DNA from: Nitrospirota bacterium
GTDB taxonomy: Bacteria; Nitrospirota; Nitrospiria; Nitrospirales; Nitrospiraceae
Assembly: GCA_005877535.1 (NCBI GenBank)
Contig: VBOM01000015.1
Location: 1-12,058 of the forward strand
Direction of reading: 5' to 3'
Length of the DNA: 12,058 nt
The position numbers were made by a program, and so were the translations under genes. Of this stretch, positions 1 through 7,370 are shown one piece after another; position 1 is the stretch's first letter, and each line of letters opens with the position of its first letter. The notes under the pieces were generated by a model, which worked only from the letters and a program-made list of their open reading frames with translations, had not been told where the DNA came from and ran no database searches.

Positions 1-255
1 AAACAGCAGGCCGAACAAGAAGGGCTCGACCGACTGTTCAAAGAGGCGGGATTCGAGTGGCGGGAAGCCGGCTGCAGTATGTGCCTGGCGATGAATGCCG
101 ACGTGCTTCAGCCCGGAGAGCGCTGCGCTTCGACCAGCAATCGAAACTTCGAAGGGCGCCAGGGGGCCGGCGGCCGGACCCATCTCGTGTCGCCGGCAAT
201 GGCAGTAGCCGCGGCGGTCGAGGGCCATTTCGTCGACATTCGCCATTGGTCGTGA
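1..255 (+). CDS. leuC: 3-isopropylmalate dehydratase large subunit, 3' end only
   Basis: The window opens inside this gene. The first frame reads 84 residues to a TGA at 253-255. LeuC is the aconitase-fold large subunit of isopropylmalate isomerase, which interconverts 2- and 3-isopropylmalate in leucine biosynthesis in the cytoplasm. The visible part holds the family's C-terminal signature: GCSMC followed by LAMN (residues 24-31 of the fragment), with two of the three cysteines that bind the 4Fe-4S cluster, then [10 protein letters not shown] and a closing stretch on [13 protein letters not shown]. The third cluster cysteine and most of the protein lie upstream of the window. The leuD gene follows 70-75 bp downstream on the same strand, the usual leuCD order. 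The identification is firm; only the truncation by the window edge limits it. Confidence 0.96.
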   Translation, partial: KQQAEQEGLDRLFKEAGFEWREAGCSMCLAMNADVLQPGERCASTSNRNFEGRQGAGGRTHLVSPAMAVAAAVEGHFVDIRHWS

Positions 256-330
256 GAACTGTAAGAGGTTAGACGTAAGGGGAATGGCGAACGGATTTCT
301 AAAGACTACTCACGTTCCACGAGGATGATG

Positions 331-954
331 ATGCACGCCTTCACGAAAATAACCGGTCTGGTCGCCCCACTGGATCGCGTCAATGTCGATACCGATCAAA
401 TCATCCCGAAGCAATTTCTGAAGACGATCAAACGGACCGGGCTCCGCGAAGGCTTGTTCTACGATTGGCGGAAACAGAGTAACGGTTCACAGGACCCGGC
501 GTTCTTTTTAAATCAACCGCGATTTCAGGGCGCAACGATTCTCCTGACGCGCGATAACTTTGGGTGCGGATCATCGCGTGAACATGCCCCGTGGGCGCTC
601 CTCGACCAGGGCTTCCGTTGTGTCATCGCATCGAGCTTCGCCGACATCTTCTACAACAACTGCTTCCAAAACGGCATGTTGCCCGTGGTGTTGGAGGCCG
701 ACAAGGTCCTGGCAATGATGAAAGACGTCCTTGCGACGCCCGGATACCAGCTGACCGTGGACCTCGGAAACCAGACAGTGACCACCCCGGACGGCACGCA
801 CTCTCGCTTCGAGATCGAACCCTTCCGAAAAGACTGCTTGTATCGGGGTCTCGACGCCATCGGAATGACGTTGAAACACGAGGCAACCATCACCGCCTAC
901 GAAACTCGACGGAAGACCGAGGTTCCCTGGCTATTCGGCGATCTCCCATCGTGA
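331..954 (+). CDS. leuD: 3-isopropylmalate dehydratase small subunit
   Basis: This is the swivel-domain small subunit that joins LeuC to form isopropylmalate isomerase. With the start taken at 331 it is 207 residues, close to the usual length of about 200. Family motifs are clear: VDTDQIIPKQFL at residues 19-30, and GCGSSREHAPWAL at about 78-90, which belongs to the active-site region, followed by the FADIFYNNCFQNGMLP segment. Three ATG codons stand in a row at 325, 328 and 331. The only Shine-Dalgarno-like sequence is GAGG at 321-324, which touches the first ATG and sits 6 nt before the third, so 331 is the best start. It forms an operon with leuC. The next gene begins 17 bp after its stop. 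Confidence 0.96.
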   Translation: MHAFTKITGLVAPLDRVNVDTDQIIPKQFLKTIKRTGLREGLFYDWRKQSNGSQDPAFFLNQPRFQGATILLTRDNFGCGSSREHAPWALLDQGFRCVIASSFADIFYNNCFQNGMLPVVLEADKVLAMMKDVLATPGYQLTVDLGNQTVTTPDGTHSRFEIEPFRKDCLYRGLDAIGMTLKHEATITAYETRRKTEVPWLFGDLPS

Positions 955-971
955 ACTGAATAGATTCCACC

Positions 972-1331
972 ATGAAGTGGCTGTGGCGTCCAATATTCAT
1001 GCTGACGTTGCTCCTGTTTCTGGGAGCTGCCTATTTGCTCGTCGCCTTCAACTATAGCTATTCCGACGGCAGTCGGGCCGGCTACATTCAGAAATTTTCC
1101 CACAAGGGCTGGATCTGCAAGACGAACGAAGGGGAGCTGGCCATGACGACGGTGCCGGGTGTCGCCCCGGTATTGTGGGCCTTTTCAGTCTGGGATGATA
1201 AAGTGGCGTCACAACTCCCGCAGGCCATGGGAAAACGATTGGTCCTGCACTACAAAGAATATCGCTACCTCCCCACAACTTGCTTCGGAGAAACCACCTA
1301 CTACGTCGATCGCGTCGAGGTCACTGAATAA
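972..1331 (+). CDS. Small membrane-anchored protein of unknown function
   Basis: The product is 119 residues. Residues 8-27 form one strongly hydrophobic segment directly after a short N-terminus (MKWLWRP), so the protein is probably anchored in the inner membrane with its body outside the cytoplasm. The body carries a motif-rich stretch (SDGSRAGYIQKFSHKG, then WICKTNEGEL). From memory this resembles a family of short proteins often mislabelled '6-phosphogluconate dehydrogenase', but there is no nucleotide-binding motif and the length rules out that enzyme. Two cysteines (in WICK and TTCFGE) could form a disulfide. It starts 17 bp after the leuD stop and is probably co-transcribed. No convincing Shine-Dalgarno precedes the ATG. 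The function is unknown, and the link to leucine synthesis is by position only. Confidence 0.75.
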   Translation: MKWLWRPIFMLTLLLFLGAAYLLVAFNYSYSDGSRAGYIQKFSHKGWICKTNEGELAMTTVPGVAPVLWAFSVWDDKVASQLPQAMGKRLVLHYKEYRYLPTTCFGETTYYVDRVEVTE

Positions 1332-1474
1332 CCCCCCGCCTCTCTCGACTCCAGCCCAAGATTCCCTGCTGGAAGTAGCGCGGCATGGCAATCTCGTCAA
1401 GAGGTCCGCCAATGACCGCAACCGGCTGCCAGAACGCCGCAATCGCCCACATCGTTTCAACCACCAAAACCTCA

Positions 1475-2044
1475 TTACTGATCCACTTTCATGCCATCAC
1501 GAACACACCAGAATTGAACGCTGTGTGCCCAATTGATGAAGGTCGCCCCGCCGCCCAGGCCGAAATGCACGCCCCACGAGCCCCTGGCATCCTCATCAAC
1601 CCTTGTCTCCGACCAATATACGGCCGACTGGACAGCCAGAAACGGATGGCCCGGTGGCAGGGTCGGGCCCGGAGGGGCTATGGAGGGATCCACCAGGCTA
1701 GCCAGCTCTGGCAGGGACGGCAGCCGCCAGCCTTTCTGGCCTCCGATTTTTTTCTCGATGCAGGTGCGGCGGGCCACGCTCCAAGTGGCACTCGTCGTCT
1801 CCGGAGACTTCTCCCAGACCAGGCCGGTTTCTTTATCCAACACTGCGTCGCTGTTGAAGGCCGGCAGGATGACGAACCGCTGCGCCGCCGGCAGGGCTTT
1901 ATCCCGGTTCTGGATGACGCCCGGCAGATCGGTCGATGTTCCTTCCGCGCCCACTGGCGCGTCTGCACTGCCACAACCTGCCACAAGCAACCCACTAAGC
2001 ATCAGCGCGCCTATCGAGACGATGAAAAATCGTCGTCTGTTCAT
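1475..2044 (-). CDS. DUF1566 / Lcl C-terminal-domain lipoprotein
   Basis: This is a predicted lipoprotein of 189 residues. The N-terminus has basic residues (NRRR), a hydrophobic stretch and a lipobox ending LLVAGC, with the lipidated cysteine at residue 24. The mature part has the signature of the DUF1566/Lcl_C family: TGLVWEKSP, then W and C spaced by a helix, KGWRLPSLPELASLVD, then YWSET and a closing FWCVRDG. The family is related to C-type-lectin-like folds; its role is poorly known and is often assigned to surface or extracellular proteins. The start at 2044 is chosen over the adjacent ATG at 2047 because the strong AAGGAGG ends 6 nt before 2044 but only 3 nt before 2047. It lies 205 bp downstream of corA on the same strand and faces the leuD group tail to tail. 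Confidence 0.85.
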   Translation of the reverse strand: MNRRRFFIVSIGALMLSGLLVAGCGSADAPVGAEGTSTDLPGVIQNRDKALPAAQRFVILPAFNSDAVLDKETGLVWEKSPETTSATWSVARRTCIEKKIGGQKGWRLPSLPELASLVDPSIAPPGPTLPPGHPFLAVQSAVYWSETRVDEDARGSWGVHFGLGGGATFINWAHSVQFWCVRDGMKVDQ

Positions 2045-2102
2045 CATTCCCCTCCTTAACCTGCATATTTCATGATGGCTCGTCTAGAAATGGCGGAGCG
2101 GT

Positions 2103-2182
2103 GCGCGACAAGCGCGAGGAGCGAGACTTGCGTGACGTATGAACCTTTTCCCTACCTGTCGCGCTTTTCCAGCCAGTCTCGC
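2103..2182. repeat. Inverted-repeat cluster A-B-A'-B'
   Basis: Two perfect 8-bp inverted pairs lie between corA and the lipoprotein gene. Pair A is GCGCGACA (2103-2110) with TGTCGCGC (2157-2164). Pair B is GCGAGACT (2121-2128) with AGTCTCGC (2175-2182). A and B start 18 bp apart, as do A' and B', so the pairs interlock rather than nest. A and B also match each other at 6 of 8 bases, which would allow a nested alternative pairing. Further GCGMGA-type words occur nearby (GCGCGAGG at 2112-2119 and, on the other strand, GCGAGATG at about 2185-2192). The rest of the 2048-2249 gap shows only the lipoprotein's ribosome binding site. This is probably a short interspersed repeat; its function is unknown. 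Confidence 0.5.
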
Positions 2183-2249
2183 CCATCTCGCTTGAGTCAA
2201 ACATTGGCGCTTGCAGCAGAAGCCTGCATGAATAATGCGGGCTAGGCTA

Positions 2250-3305
2250 TTAGATCCACTTCTTCCGTTTGAAAAATCCCAGCATGGCGATCGCGATCGC
2301 TAGCATCAGCCCGAGTACCAGCGGGTAGCCCCATTCCCATTTAAGCTCCGGCATGTGCTCGAAGTTCATCCCGTAGATACCGACGATGAAGGTCAGCGGC
2401 ATGAATATCGTCGTAATGATCGTCAGAACCTTCATCACGGCATTCAGTCGATAGCTGATGCTCGACAGATAGATATCGAGACTGGCTGAGACCATTTCGC
2501 GAAGCGTCTCGATAGTATCTACGATCTGAACCACATGATCGTACACATCGCGGAAGAATACCTTTGTCGATTCCCGTAAGAAGGGGCATTCCGATCGGGA
2601 GAGATTGTTCGTCGCTTCGCGGAGCGGCCACACCGCCCGCCGGAGAAACAGCAACTGCCGTTTGAGGGAATGAATTTGGTGTAGCGTCTCCGGTTTAGGA
2701 TCGCTGACCACCAGATCTTGCAGCGTTTCGATCTTCTCGCCTAAAACCTCCAACACAGCGAAGTATTGATCGACAATCGCGTCGATCAGTGCATAGAGCA
2801 AGTAATCGGCCCCGGAGTGCCGCAGGCGTCCCTTATTTCCACGAAGACGATCCCGCACCGGGGTGAAGACGTCGGTTCCGTTTTCCTGGAAGGACAGCAC
2901 AAAGTTCTGTCCGAGGACCAGACTCACCTGTTCGACGATGATATCCTGTCGGTCAGTGGCTGAGAGCATCTTCAACACGAGGAACAGGCAAGTCTCATAG
3001 TCGTCGAGTTTCGGCCGCTGATCGGTGTTAGCAATGTCTTCGAGCAGGAGGGGATGGAGCTGAAACTGCTTCCCGAACGATTCCAGTATGTCCATCTTGT
3101 GGACGCCCCCGACATTCATCCAGGTGACGGACTCATCGGTCGGTGGCGTAAGCACATCGAGCGACAGGTCCTGGCGTTCGTCGCAGCGGGTGCCGGCGTA
3201 GTTGAAGGCTGTGATCGTGACCTTGTCCGTTTTTTTCTCGCCGATATGGACAAGAGTGCCCGGGGGGAGCCCCGTCTTTCTGGATCGTTTCTGGACCAAC
3301 TTCAT
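2250..3305 (-). CDS. corA: CorA-family magnesium/cobalt channel
   Basis: CorA is a homopentameric inner-membrane channel that lets in Mg2+ (also Co2+ and Ni2+). The product is 351 residues from the ATG at 3305, the length I recall for the well-studied Thermotoga maritima CorA, which it resembles along its whole length (N-terminal KTGLPPGTLVH; EQVSL; FRDVYDHVVQ; LDIYLSS). The signature YGMNF has its GMN at residues 312-314, at the end of the first membrane helix (VLTIITTIFMPLTFIVGIYG). A second helix (YPLVLGLMLAIAIAMLGFF) and a basic tail, KRKKWI, end the protein. A GTG at 3320 in the same frame would add five residues, but the GAGG 9 nt before 3305 favours the ATG. The gene is divergent from the phosphatase gene at 3458, so the 152-bp gap must hold both promoters. 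Confidence 0.95.
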   Translation of the reverse strand: MKLVQKRSRKTGLPPGTLVHIGEKKTDKVTITAFNYAGTRCDERQDLSLDVLTPPTDESVTWMNVGGVHKMDILESFGKQFQLHPLLLEDIANTDQRPKLDDYETCLFLVLKMLSATDRQDIIVEQVSLVLGQNFVLSFQENGTDVFTPVRDRLRGNKGRLRHSGADYLLYALIDAIVDQYFAVLEVLGEKIETLQDLVVSDPKPETLHQIHSLKRQLLFLRRAVWPLREATNNLSRSECPFLRESTKVFFRDVYDHVVQIVDTIETLREMVSASLDIYLSSISYRLNAVMKVLTIITTIFMPLTFIVGIYGMNFEHMPELKWEWGYPLVLGLMLAIAIAMLGFFKRKKWI

Positions 3306-3457
3306 CGGTCGAGACCTCACAGGATCCCCTGCTTGTACGCAGGTTCTCTGCGATGGTCAAGTGGACCGTCGACGAGGATTGACGAATGCCATCTTTCCGC
3401 TTTGTCGATGCAGCGAGACCTGCTACTCTTCCTGATCCACACAGCGAGGCATGAAAT

Positions 3458-4273
3458 ATGGAACGAGAATTGGCCGCGTTGGTCGAGGCCGTCAGGAACG
3501 CTGGCGCGAAGGTGCGTGAATTAGTCAGGGTCGGGTTCGAGGTGCAGACCAAGCACGATCGTTCGCCGGTCACCACCGTGGACCACGAGGTCAACCGCAT
3601 CTTGCATGAGATGCAGCGCCTGGAGTTTCCACAGGATGGATGGCTCTCGGAAGAATCCACCGACGATCTTGCTCGACTCACTCACTCGCGCGTCTGGATT
3701 GTGGACCCCATCGACGGCACGAAGGCCTTGGTGAATCGGATGCCGGAGTTCTGCATCTCTGCTGCATTGGTCGAACGAGGCACACCGATCATCGCTGCGA
3801 TCCTCAATCCCTCAACCGACGAACTCTTCACTGCGGTGCGCGGCGGAGGACTGTTCTTAAACGGCACACGCGTCACCCCCTCGCCCACTCATGACTGCAA
3901 TCCCGTTATCATGGTCAATGCGTGGGAATTCCGGAACGATCGATGGTCGACGCTGGCTGAGACCACTCAGTGCCGCCCCATGTACTCCATCGCCAATGCA
4001 CTGACCCTGGTCGCCGCAGGTCGCGTTCAGGCCGCCTTGACCATCGAGCCGGAGAACGAATGGGATCTTGCAGCCGGAGTCCTGCTCATTGAAGAAAGTG
4101 GCGGCGCCATCAGCAACGAGGCCGGGAAGCCTTTCGTCTTCAATCAGCCGACGCCGAGGTTTCGTGGCGTAATCGCTGTGGCCGCCACAGCCAGCAAGGA
4201 TCTGCGTGCCAACCTCCAGGCCCACGCCAAACATGCCCGCTCGCAACTAGAGCGAAAGCGAGCCACCCCATGA
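3458..4273 (+). CDS. Inositol monophosphatase / CysQ-family phosphatase
   Basis: This is a lithium-sensitive-type, Mg2+-dependent sugar or nucleotide phosphatase of 271 residues, the normal family size. Metal-binding and catalytic motifs are complete: LSEES (E65, E66), WIVDPIDGT with D83, D86, G87 and T88, and WDLAAG at 202-207 followed by LIEESGG. The DGTKALVNRMPEF stretch is closer to CysQ-like 3'(2'),5'-bisphosphate nucleotidases than to suhB, so adenosine bisphosphate (pAp, PAPS) removal is the favoured role. Substrate cannot be read with certainty from sequence. GAGG lies a few bases before the ATG. The stop TGA at 4271-4273 overlaps the ATG at 4270 of a decayed dehydrogenase gene (ATGA), a sign of former translational coupling. 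The next intact gene is almost 1 kb away. Confidence 0.9.
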   Translation: MERELAALVEAVRNAGAKVRELVRVGFEVQTKHDRSPVTTVDHEVNRILHEMQRLEFPQDGWLSEESTDDLARLTHSRVWIVDPIDGTKALVNRMPEFCISAALVERGTPIIAAILNPSTDELFTAVRGGGLFLNGTRVTPSPTHDCNPVIMVNAWEFRNDRWSTLAETTQCRPMYSIANALTLVAAGRVQAALTIEPENEWDLAAGVLLIEESGGAISNEAGKPFVFNQPTPRFRGVIAVAATASKDLRANLQAHAKHARSQLERKRATP

Positions 4274-5049
4274 CCATCGCCATGTTGAGAACCGGCTGCT
4301 CGGTCGAGCCCTCGCCGAACGACTCCAATCGGTCGGCTATACCGTCACGGTCGATAGCCGAACCGCGACAAAGTCGCTTTCCCTCCAAGCCTGCTGCATC
4401 ACCGTGGTCACAAGACCGGAGTAGGCGATGGCCCAAGCCGACTGTGTAGTCCTCATGTTGGCCTCTGCGGCGACGATCCGTGTCGTCCTGCTGACGGCCG
4501 GTTCGATCGAGTCAGCAGATCCTATTGCAAGCCGCCGGCGCTGGGGAACCTTGCCGAAACACATGCCGGAACAATCTTCGTCATGGTCGGCGGTACCGAA
4601 GATCCTTTTGTCCAGTGGGGGTCCGCTTTTCCGTTCGCTGAGTCGGAAACCGCCTCTGCCGGTCCTGTCGAGAAGGCCTGGTCCCTGAAGCTCGCCCTGA
4701 ATCAATTGTTTGCCGCAGAGAAATCGGCTTTCGCCCTGAGCCTTAGATTGGTATAGCGGGCGGCTGTTCCCATAGACACCTTCATGGCGAGCTAGCGGGA
4801 AAATGCCTTGTTCGCCCCGGCACTGAGAAGAAACTGCTGCGACTCCTGACGCGGGACTATAATCATCCGAACTTTTCCGCATGTCATCTCTTGAAGGACG
4901 TGGAGCTCTTCCTAAAGGAAGCCTCCAGTTACGAACTGACGGCAAGTAATCTGGAAGGGATCAGGCCGGTGCTGGAGCGGAGCATTGCGCTGGGGCTTGG
5001 CGACTCCGACTATTCGGCCATCTCCGAGATCGGGAACCCGATTCCATAG
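4270..5049 (+). pseudogene. Decayed NAD(P)-dependent beta-hydroxyacid (3-hydroxyisobutyrate) dehydrogenase family gene
   Basis: Three reading frames together spell one protein of the 6-phosphogluconate / 3-hydroxyisobutyrate dehydrogenase-like family. It begins MTIAML at 4270 (frame 1), then shifts near 4295 to frame 3, giving LLGRALAERLQSVGYTVTV, a Rossmann dinucleotide-binding start. It meets TAG at 4422-4424, where PEQAMAQAD would be expected, and continues ADCVVLMLASAATI. Near 4510-4538 it moves to frame 2 with roughly 25 residues missing, then reads ETHAGTIFVMVGGTEDPFVQ and LKLALNQLFAAEKSAFAL. TAG codons follow at 4754 and 4793. A last shift near 4825 returns it to frame 1 for LLTRDYNHPNF and LLKDVELFLKEA, ending at TAG 5047-5049. 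Intact relatives have about 290 codons. The damage is too scattered to be one sequencing error. The ATGA overlap with the upstream phosphatase suggests that the pair was once co-translated. Confidence 0.87.
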
Positions 5050-5127
5050 ACTCGCCATCACCCTCACAAGCTTGTTGCCGGTTCCCGCGTCCGATAGGCT
5101 CGCGACGGATCGCCCTCCTTTTCGATA

Positions 5128-5159
5128 TTCGTTGTGAACAACGAAAATATATCTATACT
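5128..5159 (+). promoter_or_regulatory. Predicted sigma70 promoter with palindromic operator-like site over the -35 box
   Basis: TTGTGA (5132-5137) and TATACT (5154-5159) are separated by 16 bp and resemble -35 and -10 boxes. They lie about 75 bp before the ATPase start. An 18-bp perfect palindrome, TTCGTTGT-GA-ACAACGAA (5128-5145), covers the whole -35 element, the usual place for a repressor operator. The flanks (GATAT before, ATATATC after) extend the symmetry imperfectly. The boxes are seen in the sequence; that they work and that a regulator binds is inference. Confidence 0.55.
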
Positions 5160-5176
5160 GACTGTTGTTACGACGG

Positions 5177-5212
5177 CGGTGGAGCACTGAGACGGACATC
5201 GTGCTCCTTCCG
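5177..5212 (+). promoter_or_regulatory. Leader hairpin before the PilB-like ATPase gene
   Basis: GGAGCAC (5181-5187) and GTGCTCC (5201-5207) form a perfect 7-bp stem with a 13-nt loop. It can be extended by CGG (5177-5179) pairing with CCG (5210-5212) across small bulges. It lies between the predicted promoter and the ribosome binding site (AGGA at 5226-5229). No T-run follows, so a plain terminator is unlikely. An mRNA-stability or translation-control element is possible. Confidence 0.45.
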
Positions 5213-5232
5213 TGACCCACGAAATAGGAATA

Positions 5233-6984
5233 ATGCAGAAGCCAGCCCACAGAACCATCGAACCACGTGCCTACGATCCCTTGATCCACGAAGGCTTCAT
5301 CCGCCAGACGGATCTCGTGAAAGCTATTCAGGAATCCCTGGAGGGATGGGTCGACTTGGAAGGACTGCTGATCGATAAGTATCGAATCCCGAAAGCGGCG
5401 CTTGGCAAGACACTGAGCACATTCTTCGACTGCCCCTATATTCCGTACGACGAACGGACCCTGGCTGATCCCCAGCTCCTCAATAATCTAAGTCACGATT
5501 ACCTGCGCAAGCACCACTGGCTCCCGCTAAAGCAGCAGGGTGATATTCTGGATGTCCTGATCGACAACCCCCATGATCTCGATAGAGGTCATGACATCCA
5601 GCGCTCCTTCCCAGGCTTGACGATACGATATGCCTTGGGCCTGCGGCGTGACATCGAGCGGTTCCTCAACGCCACGATCGGAGAAACCGACGGTCGGTCC
5701 ATTGCAGACACGCTAGGCGAGCTGGTCAACGACGCTCACCAGGAGCAGTCTTCCGACGTCGACTCTAACGGCATTGACGAAAACGATTCGGCGATCGTAC
5801 GCCTCGCGAGTCAGATCATTGTCGAGGCATACCGACACGAGGCATCTGACATCCATGTCGAACCGTACTCGGATCGCAAGGAAACAGCGATCCGTTTTCG
5901 CGTGGATGGTACATGTTCCACCTATATGCGGATTCCCGCGATCTATCGCCGAGCCTTGGTGTCCCGTATCAAGATCATGGCCAGCCTGGATATTTCCGAA
6001 CGCCGGAAACCGCAGGACGGGAAGATCCGGTTCAAGTTGAACCAGGAGAGGGAAATCGAGCTGCGGGTGGCGACAGTGCCGACCGCCGGCAACAATGAAG
6101 ATATCGTCATGCGGTTACTCTCGGCGAAGGAGCCTCTCCCTCTCGATGCGATGGAGTTTGCTCCAGCCACGCTCACGACGCTCCTGGAAATCGTGGAGAA
6201 GCCCCACGGCATCCTTTTGTGCGTGGGCCCCACCGGATCCGGAAAAACGACGACGCTGCACGCTCTGCTTCGACATCTCAACACAGACGAACGGAAAATC
6301 TGGACGGCGGAAGACCCCATTGAGATCACCCAGGAAGGCCTCCGGCAGGTGCAGGTCCATCCCAAAATCGGGTTTACCTTTGCCGCCGCCATGCGGTCGT
6401 TCTTACGAGCCGACCCTGATGTCATCATGATCGGTGAGATGCGGGACAAGGAAACTGCCGATGTGGCCATCGAAGCCTCGCTGACCGGCCACCTGGTCTT
6501 GAGCACATTACACACGAATGGGGCGGTCGAGACTGTGGTCCGCCTCCTCGACCTGGGATGCGATTCCTTCAACTTCGCCGATGCCATGCAAGGGGTGCTC
6601 GCCCAACGCCTCTGCAAGCGGATCTGCGTCAATTGTAAAGAACCGTACCATCCAACAGCGCAAGAGTACGATCGACTGGCGATGGGCTACGGTAAACACG
6701 CGTGGGAGGCGCTCGGAATGGGCTATCGCGAGGACTTTCAGCTCTATCGCGGGCGGGGGTGTGAAACCTGCACCCAGACTGGCCTCAAAGGCCGAGTCGC
6801 CTTGCACGAACTCTTGAGCGGATCGGATGAGCTGCGAAACCTGATCCAGCATCGCGCCAAAACGACGGAGATGCAGAGCCTGGCCGCGAAGGAAGGGATG
6901 ATTACACTCCTGCAGGACGGAATTCTGAAAATACTCGCCGGCCTGACTACGTATGAACAAGTCCGGGCCGTCGCCATGAAATAG
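5233..6984 (+). CDS. GspE/PilB-type secretion or type IV pilus assembly ATPase
   Basis: This is a hexameric cytoplasmic ATPase that would power a type IV pilus or type II secretion system from the inner-membrane face; 583 residues from the ATG at 5233. The N-terminal ~150 residues resemble an MshEN/T2SSE_N domain (GFIRQTDLVKAIQ, then DLEGLLIDKYRIPKAALGK), a fold that binds c-di-GMP in some relatives. The ATPase half has ASDIHVEP, ERRKPQDGKI, Walker A GPTGSGKT at 332-339 (K338), the Asp box WTAEDPIE, Walker B DVIMIGE at 396-402, and the His box GHLVLSTLHTN. A tetracysteine zinc site is complete (C465, C468, C510, C513). An in-frame GTG at 5212 lacks a ribosome binding site and lies in a hairpin; AGGA just before 5233 favours the ATG, though the spacing is short. 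No PilC, PilT or pilin gene is nearby, so pilus or secretion role cannot be settled here. Confidence 0.93.
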   Translation: MQKPAHRTIEPRAYDPLIHEGFIRQTDLVKAIQESLEGWVDLEGLLIDKYRIPKAALGKTLSTFFDCPYIPYDERTLADPQLLNNLSHDYLRKHHWLPLKQQGDILDVLIDNPHDLDRGHDIQRSFPGLTIRYALGLRRDIERFLNATIGETDGRSIADTLGELVNDAHQEQSSDVDSNGIDENDSAIVRLASQIIVEAYRHEASDIHVEPYSDRKETAIRFRVDGTCSTYMRIPAIYRRALVSRIKIMASLDISERRKPQDGKIRFKLNQEREIELRVATVPTAGNNEDIVMRLLSAKEPLPLDAMEFAPATLTTLLEIVEKPHGILLCVGPTGSGKTTTLHALLRHLNTDERKIWTAEDPIEITQEGLRQVQVHPKIGFTFAAAMRSFLRADPDVIMIGEMRDKETADVAIEASLTGHLVLSTLHTNGAVETVVRLLDLGCDSFNFADAMQGVLAQRLCKRICVNCKEPYHPTAQEYDRLAMGYGKHAWEALGMGYREDFQLYRGRGCETCTQTGLKGRVALHELLSGSDELRNLIQHRAKTTEMQSLAAKEGMITLLQDGILKILAGLTTYEQVRAVAMK

Positions 6985-7014
6985 CAGCTTGAATCTTGTT
7001 ACGGGCCCCTGCGC

Positions 7015-7329
7015 TCAGGTCGTCGATTCCAACGCCTTGACGAACTGCTTTAGTCGCTCCCCTTCTTCAGGACGAATCTTAATAAACTCAACACCGAACC
7101 TCGTCGCGGAAGACCACCGGACCGCTGCCAGATCGACCTGGACCGGCTCCTCTCGCTCCCGGAGTTGCATCGCCAGCTGTAGATATGCTGCTGCGCCGGA
7201 GACGGTTTCCGAAGTAATGGCGCACCCCTCAGCAGACAAATTTAAGATAGTGCCCCCGTGGGAAAGCTGGTCCCCGCTGAACGACACAGGAAGTTGCACC
7301 GCGAAACGGGTATGTTTACGGCCTTCCAT
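7015..7329 (-). CDS. Single-domain PilZ protein (probable c-di-GMP receptor)
   Basis: A 104-residue protein made only of a PilZ domain. The c-di-GMP binding signature is present in both parts: RKHTR (RxxxR, residues 4-8) at the N-terminus, and NLSAEG (N/DxSxxG, residues 30-35) after the first strand pair. A later RFGVEFIKI strand and a helix, EEGERLKQFVKAL, fit the fold's end. A protein of this kind binds c-di-GMP and passes the signal to a partner; the partner is unknown. The ATG at 7329 has AGGGA about 6-8 nt upstream. The gene ends 30 bp from the stop of the convergent PilB-like ATPase gene and starts 41 bp after the lipoprotein gene on its own strand, so it may share that gene's transcript. 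Confidence 0.9.
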   Translation of the reverse strand: MEGRKHTRFAVQLPVSFSGDQLSHGGTILNLSAEGCAITSETVSGAAAYLQLAMQLREREEPVQVDLAAVRWSSATRFGVEFIKIRPEEGERLKQFVKALESTT

Positions 7330-7370
7330 GAGGTTCCCTGCTGATCATCGGCTATGGCCTGAGAGGCTTC

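Noticed and set aside
57..272. Open frame on the + strand inside leuC
   Set aside because: It is out of frame with the clear leuC C-terminus and has no domain features.
1385..2075. Long + strand open frames opposite the DUF1566 lipoprotein gene
   Set aside because: They mirror the - strand gene, which has a lipobox, a family signature and a strong ribosome binding site; the + frames have none of these.
2217..2249. Terminator hairpin directly behind corA
   Set aside because: A weak imperfect stem around GCAT-TATTC-ATGC can be drawn, but it is short, bulged and not followed by a T-run.
4337..4945. 202-codon - strand open frame across the decayed dehydrogenase
   Set aside because: It has no recognisable motif, and the opposite strand reads a known family in pieces over the same span, so the frame is open by chance.
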